This document shows positions 51,995 through 61,642 of a stretch of DNA of 64,000 nt, piece after piece. The stretch's first letter is position 1; every line of letters starts with the position of its first letter. Origin of the DNA: Frondihabitans sp. PAMC 28766 (GTDB taxonomy: Bacteria; Actinomycetota; Actinomycetes; Actinomycetales; Microbacteriaceae). The position numbers were made by a program, and so were the translations under genes. The notes under the pieces were generated by a model that did not search any database, was not told the origin of the DNA, and saw nothing but the letters and a program-made list of their open reading frames with translations. The stretch is taken from the NCBI RefSeq assembly GCF_001577365.1, contig NZ_CP014513.1:1116001-1180000 (forward strand), in the 5' to 3' direction.

Positions 51995-52633
51995 ATGCCG
52001 AGCTCGCGTGTCTCCCCTAGAAGTCACGAGAACGAACACCAGCCGGGCCGCGGCGAGCGGGCCGAATTCGCACTGATCGGTGCCGTCGTCGACTTGATTG
52101 ACGAAGAGGGCGTCACAGGTCTGACCGTCGACAAGATCGCCGCTCGCGCCAAGGTCGGCAAGCCGACCATCTACCGCCGTTGGGCAAATAAAGAAGAACT
52201 CGTCGCCTACGCCCTCGGCCACTCCGAAGCCCTGGCGCCCTTCGATCCTGACGGTGACCTCCGAACCACTCTCATCGACGTGATCGAGAACCTCGAGTAC
52301 CGCCTCACTTCGACCCGTGTGGGTCGGGTCTGGTGTCGGCTGCTCGGTTCGGACGACCGGTACTCGGACGCGACCAGAATCTATGCCGACCTCTTCGTCT
52401 CGCCCCGGATCGACGCCCTCGTCTCGCTCCTCGAACGAGACATGGCAACCGGATCGCTCCGCCCTGACACCGACCCCGTCGCAATCGTGACCATGATGAT
52501 CTCCACGGTTGTGGGCGGCGTTCTCAACGTCAGACCCACCGGCAGACCCGCCCCCTCGGCCAAGGCCATAGTCGACGCGTACCTCAACGGCCTTGCTCCC
52601 CGATCCGACACTCAGCAGTCGACTCGAACGTAG
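51995..52633 (+). CDS. TetR-family transcriptional regulator
   Basis: 212 residues: helix-turn-helix GVTGLTVDKIAARAKVGKPTIYRRWANKEEL, then a C-terminal domain with TetR_C features (FVSPRIDALVSLLERD). Co-transcribed with the upstream MFS gene and likely to repress it through the 50391-50405 dyad. Confidence 0.92.
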   Translation: MPSSRVSPRSHENEHQPGRGERAEFALIGAVVDLIDEEGVTGLTVDKIAARAKVGKPTIYRRWANKEELVAYALGHSEALAPFDPDGDLRTTLIDVIENLEYRLTSTRVGRVWCRLLGSDDRYSDATRIYADLFVSPRIDALVSLLERDMATGSLRPDTDPVAIVTMMISTVVGGVLNVRPTGRPAPSAKAIVDAYLNGLAPRSDTQQSTRT

Positions 52634-53026
52634 CAAGAAGACTGACTGGCGTTCACGATGCGTTACGAGCACATCCCACTAACGACCGGGCGGCGGAAGG
52701 CTTGAGAAATTTCTGAACGAACGCCCGGATGACTCTCACCACGGACACACCCCGCGAAAGGCTTAGTCCAGGTTCGATGAGTGTCCACGAGCAGGTACCC
52801 AGGCGACGATCGCTTCGACGGGCAGGCTGCCGAACGCGCGCAGCCATCCTGGAGTGACGGTCTCAGAAGAGACAGAAGGTCGGCCCGACTTCTGCACAGA
52901 TCGTAAGCGCGAACGCCCTGGATGACCCGCCGATGACAACGTCCGCGGCCCTGACTTACTCATATGCCGAAGCGTCGTCGACGAGGACACCTGCCGCATG
53001 GGCGAACTCGGACGCGACGGCACGGA
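52634..53026. other. Gene-free stretch
   Basis: Nearly 400 bases with no supported gene. A leftward open segment at 52763-53023 lacks a plausible start and matches no family I know; a decayed gene is possible. Confidence 0.4.
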
Positions 53027-53877
53027 CTACCTAGTCCCCGACGCGTTTCGGGGTGCGTACGCGAGGCTGACCCGTCGCCTTTCTACTGGGAGTCCTTCGA
53101 CTCGCCAGCTATGGAGGCCGGGAACGAGGCTGGTGAGGAACGGGCCCGGCATGGAGGTGATCCCGGCTCCGCTGGCGGCGAGGCGTAGGCGCGCCAACCA
53201 GTCGTTGGCGCGGTGGGTCACCTGGGGGCGCCCGGGAAGGCCCGGCCAGACACCGATTTGCGGCTCGTCGTTGGAAGACATCGGCGCGATCCAGGGAGCA
53301 CCAACGAGCTTCGCGGAATCAATCGTGATCCGTCGAAGGAGTTCTCGGCCCCTCCGATTCGGAGTTCTGTGTCGATGAGATCGTCGATGACGAGGGGCGG
53401 GAATTCGCTGTCGGGAGCACGGTAAGGCATCCGCTGCGAGATGACAGCGAAGTCAAGCGCCCCCGTTCGAAGTGCGCGAACCAATCCTGGCGTAGAGCCC
53501 TGCCGACTGACGATTTTCACTTCGGGCCGAGACTGGCGCAGCGCCGCGAGGACCTGGGGAAGCAGTATCGCGCCGGCGACCGGGAAGAACCCGACCCGGA
53601 GGGTACGACCAGGAGAGACGCCGGCGACTTCCATGGCCGACAAGTCGAGTCGATCGAGAATATCGATCGCTCCCCTCAGCAGGATGGTGCCCTCCCGAGT
53701 CAATTGCACACCGTGAACAGACCTGACGATGAGCGGGTAGCCGGTCTCTCGTTCGAGGGAGCCGATCTGTCGCGACACCGCTGACTGCGAAAAGCCGAGC
53801 GCGCGCGCAGCTGCACTGACGCTCCCCAGCTCCGCCACCGCACGAGCCGTCCGCAGAACCGACGTCGACACATCCAT
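53027..53877 (-). CDS. LysR-family transcriptional regulator, frameshifted
   Basis: The N-terminal helix-turn-helix (AELGSVSAAARALGFSQSAVSRQIGSLE) and the first half of the substrate domain are in one frame. After LRIGG the frame changes: the expected text (GRELLRRITIDSAKLVGAPW, then MSSNDEPQIGVWPGLPG) is in another frame ending at 53027. One base is missing from CCCC 53349-53352 (plus strand; five expected). Corrected length is about 283 residues, normal for LysR. Divergent to the AhpD-like/tautomerase operon, its likely target. Confidence 0.85.
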
Positions 53878-53948
53878 GCGCACCAAGCATAGTCACCATG
53901 CAGACGTTGCGATTCCCACATAGCTCGTCGGTGTCTAGCGTGAATGAC

Positions 53949-54548
53949 ATGAACCATTCGAGCAGTGACGCCCTGGACGGCCGGCTGAGACTTCTGAGCC
54001 ACGCCGACATGACGGACGCCCAGCGCGACCTCGCCGACAGCATCGGACGAAGCCGTGGTAAGAGCGGCGACCGATCCGGCTATCGAACGACAACCGAGGA
54101 CGGCCGACTCATTGGTCCCTTCAACCCGTTGCTCCGGGCGCCAGAGGTCGGCGCCGCGTACCTGGCGTGGGCGCAAGCGAACGCCGCATCACCGTTGTCG
54201 AAGGTGGTGGTCGAGGCGACCATTCTCGGTGTCACGGCTCGCTGGCAATCTCCGTACGTGCGCTACGCGCACACGATCGCTGCGCGTCAGGCGGGACTGA
54301 GCGATGCGGAGATCGAGGCGATCCTGCGTCGCGAGGTCCCGGTCACTGCTTCGGCCGAGATCGACGCGGCCCTCGCGCTGGTCAGCGCCCTCTCCGACAG
54401 CCATGTCGTGCCCGACCGCATCTATGACAGGGTCTCTGCCCAGTTTGGTGAGGCAGGCACAGTGTCGCTTGTCTCTCTCATTGGCCAATACACGACCACG
54501 TCCGCACTGCTGGCATGCTTCGCCGTGCCCGCCCCTGAGCAGCCCTGA
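53949..54548 (+). CDS. Carboxymuconolactone decarboxylase/AhpD-like protein
   Basis: About 199 residues, helical, with GPFNPLLRAPEVGAAYLAWAQ, VVEATILGVTARWQSPYVRYAHT and AGLSDAEIEAILR, as in CMD-family proteins. The CxxC of peroxidase AhpD is absent (QSPYVRYAH instead), which favours a decarboxylase-like or unknown role. ATG 53949 fits family length; ATG 53898 is open upstream. It stands 34 bases before a tautomerase gene. Confidence 0.82.
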   Translation: MNHSSSDALDGRLRLLSHADMTDAQRDLADSIGRSRGKSGDRSGYRTTTEDGRLIGPFNPLLRAPEVGAAYLAWAQANAASPLSKVVVEATILGVTARWQSPYVRYAHTIAARQAGLSDAEIEAILRREVPVTASAEIDAALALVSALSDSHVVPDRIYDRVSAQFGEAGTVSLVSLIGQYTTTSALLACFAVPAPEQP

Positions 54549-54582
54549 CGGGGTGACCAGAAAACACAACAGAAAGAGCACC

Positions 54583-55002
54583 ATGCCACTCACCAGCATC
54601 GATATCCACGAAGGCGCGTACAGCGCTCAGGACCGGAAGGCCATCTCGGACGCTCTGCACCAGGCCATGAAAGACGTCCTCAGGATCCCGGAAGACGACC
54701 GCCTGCACGTGTTCTACGAACACCCCGAAGCGACGATGTTCCACGACAACGTCATCTTCGGTGCGCCGCGAGACGAGCGCCTCATGTTCGTCACCTTCTC
54801 CTTCAATGACAGGGATGCGAAGACCAAAGAGAAACTGTTCGCCACCGCCGTTGAACGCCTCACCGAGATTGCGGGCGTTCGCCCTGAAGACGTCATGTTC
54901 CGTGTCCTCGAGACGGCAAAGGCCAACTGGTGGGGGTTCGGCCGGACCCTTGACCCGGCGACGGGCTATGACTCACGGATGACCGTCGTGCCCGGCAGCT
55001 GA
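54583..55002 (+). CDS. Tautomerase-superfamily enzyme
   Basis: 139 residues beginning M-P-LTSIDIHEGAYSAQDRK; after Met removal Pro is the catalytic N-terminal base. The long form with LGFGRTL-like ending (WWGFGRTLDPATGYDSR) resembles fused cis-CaaD/MSAD-type tautomerases. Probably acts with the CMD-like protein on a dicarboxylic or aromatic breakdown product. Confidence 0.85.
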   Translation: MPLTSIDIHEGAYSAQDRKAISDALHQAMKDVLRIPEDDRLHVFYEHPEATMFHDNVIFGAPRDERLMFVTFSFNDRDAKTKEKLFATAVERLTEIAGVRPEDVMFRVLETAKANWWGFGRTLDPATGYDSRMTVVPGS

Positions 55003-55599
55003 CGCGCGGAAAAGCGCGCACGGTTTCCTAGCCGCTGGTTGAGGATCGCATCAACTGGAATCGGCGGCGGGCACGGCTTCCACCATTTCGCTCACCCCAC
55101 CTCGATCGGGACACTGACACGCAGCTATCAGAGGCCCGCTTCGAAATGAACCTGGCCTTTGCCGCGCCGCGAGCTGATTCGATTGACGCTCGCCAATTTG
55201 CCCACCGGATCAGCGCCCCTGCGGCCGCCATCGAGCTACTCGCCCACCGGGATCATTCCCTTGAAGCCCACAACCACCGGTCAACTGCGGTACACGATCG
55301 CTCAAACACGTCGATCGAGCCAGACATGGCCTTTCCTCTGAGAAAACTTCCGTATGAGGTTCCCACTCGCGCGGCTAGCGGCGCGAACGATGAAGGTCCC
55401 ATCGCGAACGCGGCCGAGCCGCCCGCTGAATGTCAGCCACAGAGACACGCGAGCTTCAGACGGTTGGCCTCAGGTTTTCGTACGCGAACGATCCACTCTG
55501 CGAGAGGGTGGCCTCGGCTCGGCTTCGTGTGGGTCTTGGGCAGCTCCGAATCTGCCGGTTGATGGTGGCCAGTCCGTTGTGTGAGCCAAGGTTGGTATT
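55003..55599. other. Gene-free stretch with dispersed-repeat text
   Basis: No supported gene. The segment near 55353-55440 (GAGGTTCCCACTCGCGCGG, GGCGCGAACGATGAAGGTCC, then GAATGTCAG) shares several phrases with gaps near 41650 and 60530-60600. Confidence 0.45.
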
Positions 55600-55634
55600 G
55601 AGAGTGTTCTCTCGATAGTCTTCTCTCAATTGAG
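55600..55634. promoter_or_regulatory. Dyads before the ArsR-like gene
   Basis: GAGAG-TGTT-CTCTC at 55600-55613 and CTCAATTGAG at 55625-55634 are perfect dyads. The 5' word ATTGAGAG is also mirrored by CTCTCAAT at 55623-55630. They end 8 bases before the start codon and are likely autoregulatory operators. Confidence 0.6.
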
Positions 55635-55642
55635 GGGGCCGC

Positions 55643-56215
55643 ATGAATCAGCTAGGTGATGTCGAGCTTGATGCTCGCGGCATGCGTGCTCTGGCACATC
55701 CGGTGCGCCTCGCGATCTTGCGGCGATTGCGAGAGGAGGGCGTGTCGACGGCCTCCAAGCTGGCGCCGCATGTTGGTGCTAGTCCCTCCGTGACGAGTTG
55801 GCATCTTCGCCATCTCGCCGAGCACGGGCTCGTCGAAGACGCACCGAACGGAAGTGGCAGCGGCCGTCAGAGGTGGTGGCAGGTCGTAGGACGTGGGTTC
55901 CGGTTCGACGTAGGTGCCGCGGATGCCGAGGCGGGTGCGGCGCTGTTCGACGCCTTGGAGCGAGACGAAGGAGATCTGGTCACTGCTTGGGTCGAGGAGA
56001 CGCGACCCCGGCTCGAGCCTGAATGGTTGTCGGCCTCCAGCCGATGGAACACCGTCGTCTGGGTGTCTCCGGCTGAGCTTGAGGCTCTTGAGGAAGCCCA
56101 CGAGGCTGTGCTCGTGCCACTTGTCGCGAGACGAATAGAGGAGCGGCCGCGCGACTCCCGACCTGTCAGGATCCTCCGCTACGTCCTGCCGTCCGCCGCA
56201 CCCGAGTTGTCGTGA
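55643..56215 (+). CDS. ArsR-like winged-helix regulator
   Basis: 190 residues: an N-terminal winged helix (MRALAHPVRLAILRRLREEGVSTASKLAPHVG, SVTSWHLRHLAEHGLVED) and a C-terminal helical domain of about 100 residues. GAGGGGG precedes the ATG. The stop overlaps the MFS start by 4 bases, so it probably regulates that transporter. Confidence 0.9.
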   Translation: MNQLGDVELDARGMRALAHPVRLAILRRLREEGVSTASKLAPHVGASPSVTSWHLRHLAEHGLVEDAPNGSGSGRQRWWQVVGRGFRFDVGAADAEAGAALFDALERDEGDLVTAWVEETRPRLEPEWLSASSRWNTVVWVSPAELEALEEAHEAVLVPLVARRIEERPRDSRPVRILRYVLPSAAPELS

Positions 56216-57468
56216 TCGGCCGCGAGGGAGAGAAACCTCGTTCCTTGTGGCGGTCGCAGTCTTTCCTTCGCTTCTGGACGGGAAACGCCGTTTCGTCGTT
56301 CGGCGACCAGATCACGGCACTCGCACTTCCCTTCATTGCCGTCACCGAGTTCGAGGCGACGCCGTTCCAGCTGGGCATCCTCACCGCCGCGCTGTGGGGG
56401 CCGAATCTGCTGGCGATTCTGATAGGAACGTGGGCGAACGTCGTCCGGCAGCAACGCTGGCTCCTTGTCCTGGCCAACATCCTTCAGGCAGCAGCGCTGT
56501 CGGTCGTCCCAGTGGCGTTCATCACCGGGACCTTGAGCATGTCCTTGCTGTATGGGGCGGCTGTCGCTCTCGGGTTCGGAGGAGTCCTATTCGACAGCAC
56601 GTACCCGGCGCTCTTTGTTCGCCTGGTGCGGCGGGACCAGTACGTCTCTGCGTACTCGGCCTTGTCGACGACGCGAGGGATGGCTGCGATCGGCGGGCCG
56701 GCCCTGGGCGGTGGCTTGATCCAGCTTCTGGGAGCCCCGCTCGCGGTTCTCGCCGACGCGGTCTCCTTCCTCGTCTCAGCCATCGCAATCGCGTCTCTCC
56801 ACACACCGCCTAAGCCTCGAGAGCACGCATCGACTGAGCCCTATCGCCGCCGCCTCCGCCTCGGTCTTATCTACTTGCGCCAGCACCAAATCCTTCGGGC
56901 GAGCTTGTTCGCATCAGCGACGATGAATATCACTTCCCTCGCAATCCAAGCTCTTCTCGTGCTCTACGCCACGCGTTACCTCGACTTGAACGCGGGGCAG
57001 ATCGGGCTCGCGCTCGGCCTAGGCGCCGCCGGTGGGCTACTCGGTGCCCTGACGGCCGGTCCGCTCGCCACAGGGATCGGCAGCGGACCCTCCATCGCGA
57101 TCGGGGTCGCCCTTAGCTCCCTACCATTCATCGCACTCCCCATCGCCGGGGAAACGCAACTCAGTGCCTTCGTCGCCCTCAGCGCGGCGGAGTTCGTATC
57201 CGCCTGGGCAATCATGGTCTTCGACGTCAACAACAACTCTTTGACCGTCGCGGTCACCGACGACGACATGCGATCACGCGTCTCCGGCGCGTACTCGACC
57301 ATCAACTACGGCAGCCGCCCCCTTGGCGCCGTCCTCGCTGGCATCGCTGCCACAGCTGCCGGGCCCGGCCTCGTCATCGGTGCCGCGGCTGTGCTCGGTG
57401 CCGCAGCTGTGGCATGGGTGCTCCCCTCGCCAATCCTGCGAGTCCGGCGGATTACTGACCTCGAATAG
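56212..57468 (+). CDS. MFS transporter (MFS_3/EntS-like)
   Basis: 418 residues with about 12 transmembrane helices; starts SLWRSQSFLRFWTGNAVSSFGDQ, the typical MFS_3 opening, with FVRLVRRDQYVSAYSALSTTRGMA in the middle. Members export siderophores or macrolides. Translationally coupled to the ArsR-like regulator. Confidence 0.92.
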   Translation: MIGREGEKPRSLWRSQSFLRFWTGNAVSSFGDQITALALPFIAVTEFEATPFQLGILTAALWGPNLLAILIGTWANVVRQQRWLLVLANILQAAALSVVPVAFITGTLSMSLLYGAAVALGFGGVLFDSTYPALFVRLVRRDQYVSAYSALSTTRGMAAIGGPALGGGLIQLLGAPLAVLADAVSFLVSAIAIASLHTPPKPREHASTEPYRRRLRLGLIYLRQHQILRASLFASATMNITSLAIQALLVLYATRYLDLNAGQIGLALGLGAAGGLLGALTAGPLATGIGSGPSIAIGVALSSLPFIALPIAGETQLSAFVALSAAEFVSAWAIMVFDVNNNSLTVAVTDDDMRSRVSGAYSTINYGSRPLGAVLAGIAATAAGPGLVIGAAAVLGAAAVAWVLPSPILRVRRITDLE

Positions 57469-57647
57469 ACCAAACGCCGCCACGAGATTGTTGCCAGTCG
57501 CACCGTGACCACTGGACGACCCCCTCCGGACGGCGGATCAGCATCCAAGAACGATGCGTACGGAAGGGGTTCCTGCTCGGGCGGTCGGCCACCTGCCGCT
57601 GGCGTCCCGAACAGGGGGCTCCGCTTCGTGGTGACAAGAAGTACTTT

Positions 57648-58088
57648 GTGGGCGTGGGGAAGAGAAGTGGGTCTCGAGCGATTCTCGTCGTGTCGATCAT
57701 CGCGGTGGTGCTGGTTGCGCTCGTCTCGGGATACCGGGTTTGGTCGAACGTGAATGAGCGCACGCAGACCGCGGCCGCTTTCAGTGCCCTGCGAATCGTA
57801 GACAAGCGCATCGACCTGCCCAGCGAGATTCCGGACACCACTCGCACCGAAAGCGGCCTGGCCGTCCGTCGAGGGGGCTCAGGAAACGGGCCGACCATTG
57901 TCTATTCGTTCGCCGCCGCCGACACCCCAGATTGGGAGGCGCGATTTCACGCCGCGATGTATCGGGCCGGCTATGGCAAGGGTGATGAGCCGTGGTCTCT
58001 CCGAGTTCGCGGGTACGACGTGACTGTTCTTTCGGCGGGTCCTGATGACTCGAACGGCCGTGTGTACATTTCCATCTCGACGCTTTGA
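57648..58088 (+). CDS. Single-helix membrane-anchored protein of unknown function
   Basis: 146 residues: a basic start, one transmembrane helix (about 11-29), then an extracellular domain of 115 residues. GTG start. No family recognised. Confidence 0.65.
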   Translation: MGVGKRSGSRAILVVSIIAVVLVALVSGYRVWSNVNERTQTAAAFSALRIVDKRIDLPSEIPDTTRTESGLAVRRGGSGNGPTIVYSFAAADTPDWEARFHAAMYRAGYGKGDEPWSLRVRGYDVTVLSAGPDDSNGRVYISISTL

Positions 58089-58406
58089 CCCCCATGTACC
58101 CCGGCAATTGCTGTCGCCAGGTAGACGCTGCGCGCTGACGCCTTCCTTTGGTGTATGGACCTGGGGCACGCGGCACCGAAGCGAACGGTGCCACCACTGT
58201 CGAGTTCCCCGTGGCTCGAACCACCTGGACTCGTCGGCGTCCGGATGGGGTTCCCCTCCGCGCGCCGGTTGAGATGAGCGAGGGAGGTCCCTCTTCGTAC
58301 TTCGGCGGAGGCCTACGGTGGGGGTCCGGATTGCGCCCCACGTGCAGTCGGCGGGGTCACTTTTCAGCGTTGGCATCGGCGTCTTCGTGAAGCTACGCTC
58401 CCGCTC
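58089..58406. other. Gene-free stretch
   Basis: No supported gene. GGATGGGGTTCCCCTCCGC near 58241 is nearly identical to a phrase near 41620, marking a dispersed-repeat fragment. Confidence 0.45.
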
Positions 58407-58601
58407 GTGAGACATTCCGCTTCCGCAATCATGGCCATCGGGCTGGCGCTCGTTCTCCTCTGCGGTCTCATGGTGACTGTCTACAGGCGCGGACTCTCCA
58501 ACGTCGCCCAACCTCCTAGTCGATTGCTTCGCTACTCTGCGATGGTTTTTGCCATCGCAGGAATCCTCTTCTGCCTCTTCGGCTTCTTCACGGGTTCCTA
58601 G
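58407..58601 (+). CDS. Tiny two-helix membrane protein
   Basis: 64 residues, two hydrophobic helices (about 7-25 and 43-62), GTG start. Unknown family. Resembles in size and layout the other tiny membrane proteins at 43095, 60589, 62578 and 62931. Confidence 0.5.
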   Translation: MRHSASAIMAIGLALVLLCGLMVTVYRRGLSNVAQPPSRLLRYSAMVFAIAGILFCLFGFFTGS

Positions 58602-58858
58602 ACGCGAGTCACACCAAGGCACACGCAGCCATCCGTGCAAAGCACGCCCGAGGTTGAGCTTGCGGCCGTCTTCAAGGTTTGGGTGCCGCGCAGCAACGGC
58701 CCAGGTGGGAGACGGTGGTCGCGACGTTCTGCAACGGCCGTCATAGCGTTCCTGCTCGACGTCGCCGTCCCGGTAGTTCAGCTGTTCGGCGTCGCTTTTC
58801 GGAACCGTCACAAGCCCACGAGGTGAAGGCCTTGCACGGTCGCCTATCACGACCCCGG

Positions 58859-59596
58859 CTATCCGACGTAGAACGTGATCTGCTCAGAGTGGCCGCTTTG
58901 GATGAGGGCACCGGTGGAGTCGCGCAGCGTGTTTCCCTGCGCGTCCACGAGAGCAGACGAAGCCATGACGATTTGCTCGGGAACAGGGTTCGGGGTGCCA
59001 GCGTATGTCGCCTGGTAGCTCCATTGGCCGTCTGTTCCGACGACGATCGGATTGTTCAGGTAGGCCTGGCCGTACTCCTCGGCGCTGCTGCAGTCGTCGG
59101 GATGACCGGGATCCACGCAGTCGACCGCGAGGTAGATGTTCGTGCCGGGAGTCCCTGTTCCTGAATAGGTGATGCTCGTCACCCCGGCCGGAAACACTTC
59201 GCCCGCCGTCGGTGTCAGAATCACCGGGGTCTTGATGGTGGTCGCCGTAATCGGCGTGGGCAGTGGCGTTGGCGTCGGAGTGCTGGCGGGCTCCTCGTTT
59301 CCTGAAGCTGAGGAGGAGCTCGAAGGCTTCGTGGAGGAACTTGGTTCCGGCTGTTCCGAGGTCACGCTCGGCGACGTCTGAACGGCTGCGATCCCGCCGC
59401 CCCCCGATGCCGGGTGCAGCGACGCATAGGCATAGCCGCCTCCGGCGATGGCCAGGACGCATGCGGCTGCGATCGAGAGGAACAGCGAGATCCGACGAGT
59501 CGATCTCCCACGACGAGATCCATTCGCCACCGTCTCGACGAGTACCGATCGGATGGCGTCGTCGTGGGCAGGATCGAACGGGCGCGGTGCGGTCAT
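58859..59596 (-). CDS. Membrane protein paired with an ECF sigma factor, possible anti-sigma factor
   Basis: 245 residues: a 35-residue cytoplasmic part, one transmembrane helix (about 36-58), a Ser/Thr/Pro linker (about 70-115), and an extracellular immunoglobulin-like domain (TPVILTPTAGEVFPAG, TYSGTGTPGTNIYLAV). It overlaps the sigma gene by 4 bases, the usual place for an anti-sigma factor. The cytoplasmic part is short and lacks a zinc HxxxCxxC motif. Confidence 0.75.
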   Translation of the reverse strand: MTAPRPFDPAHDDAIRSVLVETVANGSRRGRSTRRISLFLSIAAACVLAIAGGGYAYASLHPASGGGGIAAVQTSPSVTSEQPEPSSSTKPSSSSSASGNEEPASTPTPTPLPTPITATTIKTPVILTPTAGEVFPAGVTSITYSGTGTPGTNIYLAVDCVDPGHPDDCSSAEEYGQAYLNNPIVVGTDGQWSYQATYAGTPNPVPEQIVMASSALVDAQGNTLRDSTGALIQSGHSEQITFYVG

Positions 59597-60183
59597 GACA
59601 ATTCCTCCGTCGAGGGAGTGACTACGGCGGTTCCGTCGAAGGAACCGGTGAGAGCTGCAAGCTTCTGCTTGGCTCGCGAGAGACGGGACTTGACGGTCCC
59701 GACGGGCAGCGAGAGCACTGATGCCGCCTGCGCTATGGGCATCTCGTGCAGCACGCAGAGCGTGAGCACGTCACGGTCTTGCGGCTTGAGTGACAGGAAG
59801 GCCTTGCGCACCGAAGCGGCTTCGGATGAGCCGTCGACGGCCTCGAACTGGTGTCCGTCGAATTCTGGGGGCTCGTACTGGCTCGCAATCTTGGCTAGAG
59901 CCGCTCGATGACGCCGAGCCGAGCGCGCGGCGTTCGCCACGGTGTAGTTGGTCGTCACGAGGAGCCAGCCGAGTATCGAGTCGTCGGCGAGACGCACGGA
60001 GTCACGCTTACGCCATGCCTCCAAGAAGACCATCGCGGTGACGTCTTCAGCATCCAGTCGCGATCGGAGAAGGCGTGAAGCCTGACTGAAGACTCTTGCG
60101 CGATGCCGGTCGTAGAGTGCTCCGAACGCCTCCGCATCACCACTTTTCGCTCCGTGCCAGAGCCCCGAGTCGTCTTCCGTCAT
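59593..60183 (-). CDS. ECF-type RNA polymerase sigma factor
   Basis: 196 residues: region 2 (YDRHRARVFSQASRLLRSRLDAEDVTAMVFLEAW) and region 4 (LKPQDRDVLTLCVLHEMPIAQAASVLSLPVGTVKSRLSRAK). It would direct transcription in response to a surface signal relayed by the membrane protein encoded downstream. Confidence 0.92.
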   Translation of the reverse strand: MTEDDSGLWHGAKSGDAEAFGALYDRHRARVFSQASRLLRSRLDAEDVTAMVFLEAWRKRDSVRLADDSILGWLLVTTNYTVANAARSARRHRAALAKIASQYEPPEFDGHQFEAVDGSSEAASVRKAFLSLKPQDRDVLTLCVLHEMPIAQAASVLSLPVGTVKSRLSRAKQKLAALTGSFDGTAVVTPSTEELS

Positions 60184-60588
60184 CTTGCTGTCCCCCTATC
60201 CGATACCTCTCTTCTGACTGGTGTCCGCACACCGGAGAAGGTTCCATTTTTGAGCTACGCGAGATTAGAAACTACGACGAGTCGCCCGTATCCGAAGATG
60301 TCTCTGTAGGAACAGAGCAGCCGAGGCGGCCATCGCAACTGTCTCAACTATGAGCTTGAGCCCCGCTTAGAACCTTCGTACGGCCCTGCGCGCCTGCGGA
60401 GTGTTCTCCCGGACACGCGCTCCCGTGGCATCGCTTGACGCCCCTCGGCGGTGTTGCGCATCTGAGAAAGACCCAGACCTCGTAATCGTTGGCCAGCGGT
60501 TCCTCACCCGTCGCCCTTCTCGGTGCACGGTTGACGTTCCCTCGCGAACGCCGTCCGAGCCGCACGGAAGCGGCCCGCTTACCGAATG
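60184..60588. other. Gene-free stretch with dispersed-repeat text
   Basis: No supported gene. GTGCACGGTTGACGTTC at 60523-60539 recurs, nearly unchanged, at 62529-62545 and 63282-63298. Confidence 0.45.
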
Positions 60589-60777
60589 TCAGCTTCGGCT
60601 GCGTCGAGTGCGAAACAGGCCGACGGTGCCGATCACCATCAGGACCACGCCGATCGGAAAAAATATCTGAGGAATTAGGGTCTTGATGGCGTGAGAATCA
60701 AAGAGGTACAAGGCACCGAACACCAACACGAACACGATGCCGGCGCCGAGGAAGATGGCAGCTTGCCTGCGTCTCAT
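60589..60777 (-). CDS. Tiny two-helix membrane protein
   Basis: 62 residues from ATG 60777: MRRRQ, helix (about 6-24), a short loop, a second helix (about 34-53) and a basic end (FRTRRSRS). The frame is open upstream, but that part is not membrane-like. Unknown family. Confidence 0.55.
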   Translation of the reverse strand: MRRRQAAIFLGAGIVFVLVFGALYLFDSHAIKTLIPQIFFPIGVVLMVIGTVGLFRTRRSRS

Positions 60778-60916
60778 AGCGCGATGGTAGCGCCATGATG
60801 GGTGGCACGATTTCCTGCGGGACGAAAATTCCATGCGACCGTTTACGGTTCCGCTCACGGCCGCGGTCTGCAGTCGGATGCACCGCGGCCTCGGAAGCGA
60901 GGCATAGTTTTACGGC

Positions 60917-61216
60917 ATGGCTGACAGCAACGACGACGCAGGGAACCTTCTCGCAACGTCTCGACGTCTGCTTCGAGTAGCTCAAGTCCTGTGGGCAATT
61001 GCTTTTCTTGGAATCGCTGGCCCTTCGTGCGTCGGACTCGCCGGCCTTTCATCTTTCTGGATCGGCGTCGCCGGGAGCGTCACCAGCGTGATGCTGATGG
61101 CAGGTTTCGTTGTCTATGGGCAATCTCGTCGTTACGAAAACAAGGCAGTTTTGGCCGAAGCCTTCGCTTCGGAGGGCACCCCGGGCGGTGGAGCAGCCCC
61201 AGCTCCAGGGGCCTGA
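60917..61216 (+). CDS. Small two-helix membrane protein
   Basis: 99 residues: cytoplasmic start, two transmembrane helices (about 24-42 and 48-68), a basic QSRRYENK segment and an Ala/Gly/Pro tail. Same layout as the gene at 41313, though sequence identity is low. Function unknown. Confidence 0.62.
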   Translation: MADSNDDAGNLLATSRRLLRVAQVLWAIAFLGIAGPSCVGLAGLSSFWIGVAGSVTSVMLMAGFVVYGQSRRYENKAVLAEAFASEGTPGGGAAPAPGA

Positions 61217-61642
61217 CGGAGTGCGGGCCGCCGCCACCCAGACGTCGGCTGCGGGAGGCCCCTTCCAGGACCACTTCGATGTCGTGTTCGACTGGTCAAG
61301 TCAAATCGTTTCCGGCGATGCGTTCGTCTTAGAACATGACGGGCATGAGACCGCCTTCACCGTCCTTGACGGCCACCAGCGCTGACACGCAGGTCCAGCC
61401 GATCGTTTCCAGCGAACCTTCGCGGCGATCTAACCGTGATCGACGCATTGTTCCTCGCTGGTTCCGAGTCGGCAAGCGATCGGCGATCGGATGTTTTGAG
61501 ATCAGCGGGGTGGGCAGGAACCCATCAGAGCGTCACTGAGCGCAGCGGGTTCTTCCTCAGCAACGTGGTGGCCGGAATCGATGCCGTGGCCGCGCACGTC
61601 CTGGGCCTCAAGTCCTTATTCTCACCGGGATATCGTCATTGC
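61217..61642. other. Gene-free stretch
   Basis: About 425 bases without a supported gene or clear signal. Open frames here have no plausible start or family. Confidence 0.4.

Noticed and set aside
52763..53023. 86-codon leftward frame as a gene downstream of LysR
   Set aside because: No start context, no recognisable family, and Ser/Arg/Pro composition typical of shadow frames.
55146..55562. 138-codon frame in the gap before the ArsR-like gene
   Set aside because: No ribosome site, mixed composition, and it covers dispersed-repeat text.
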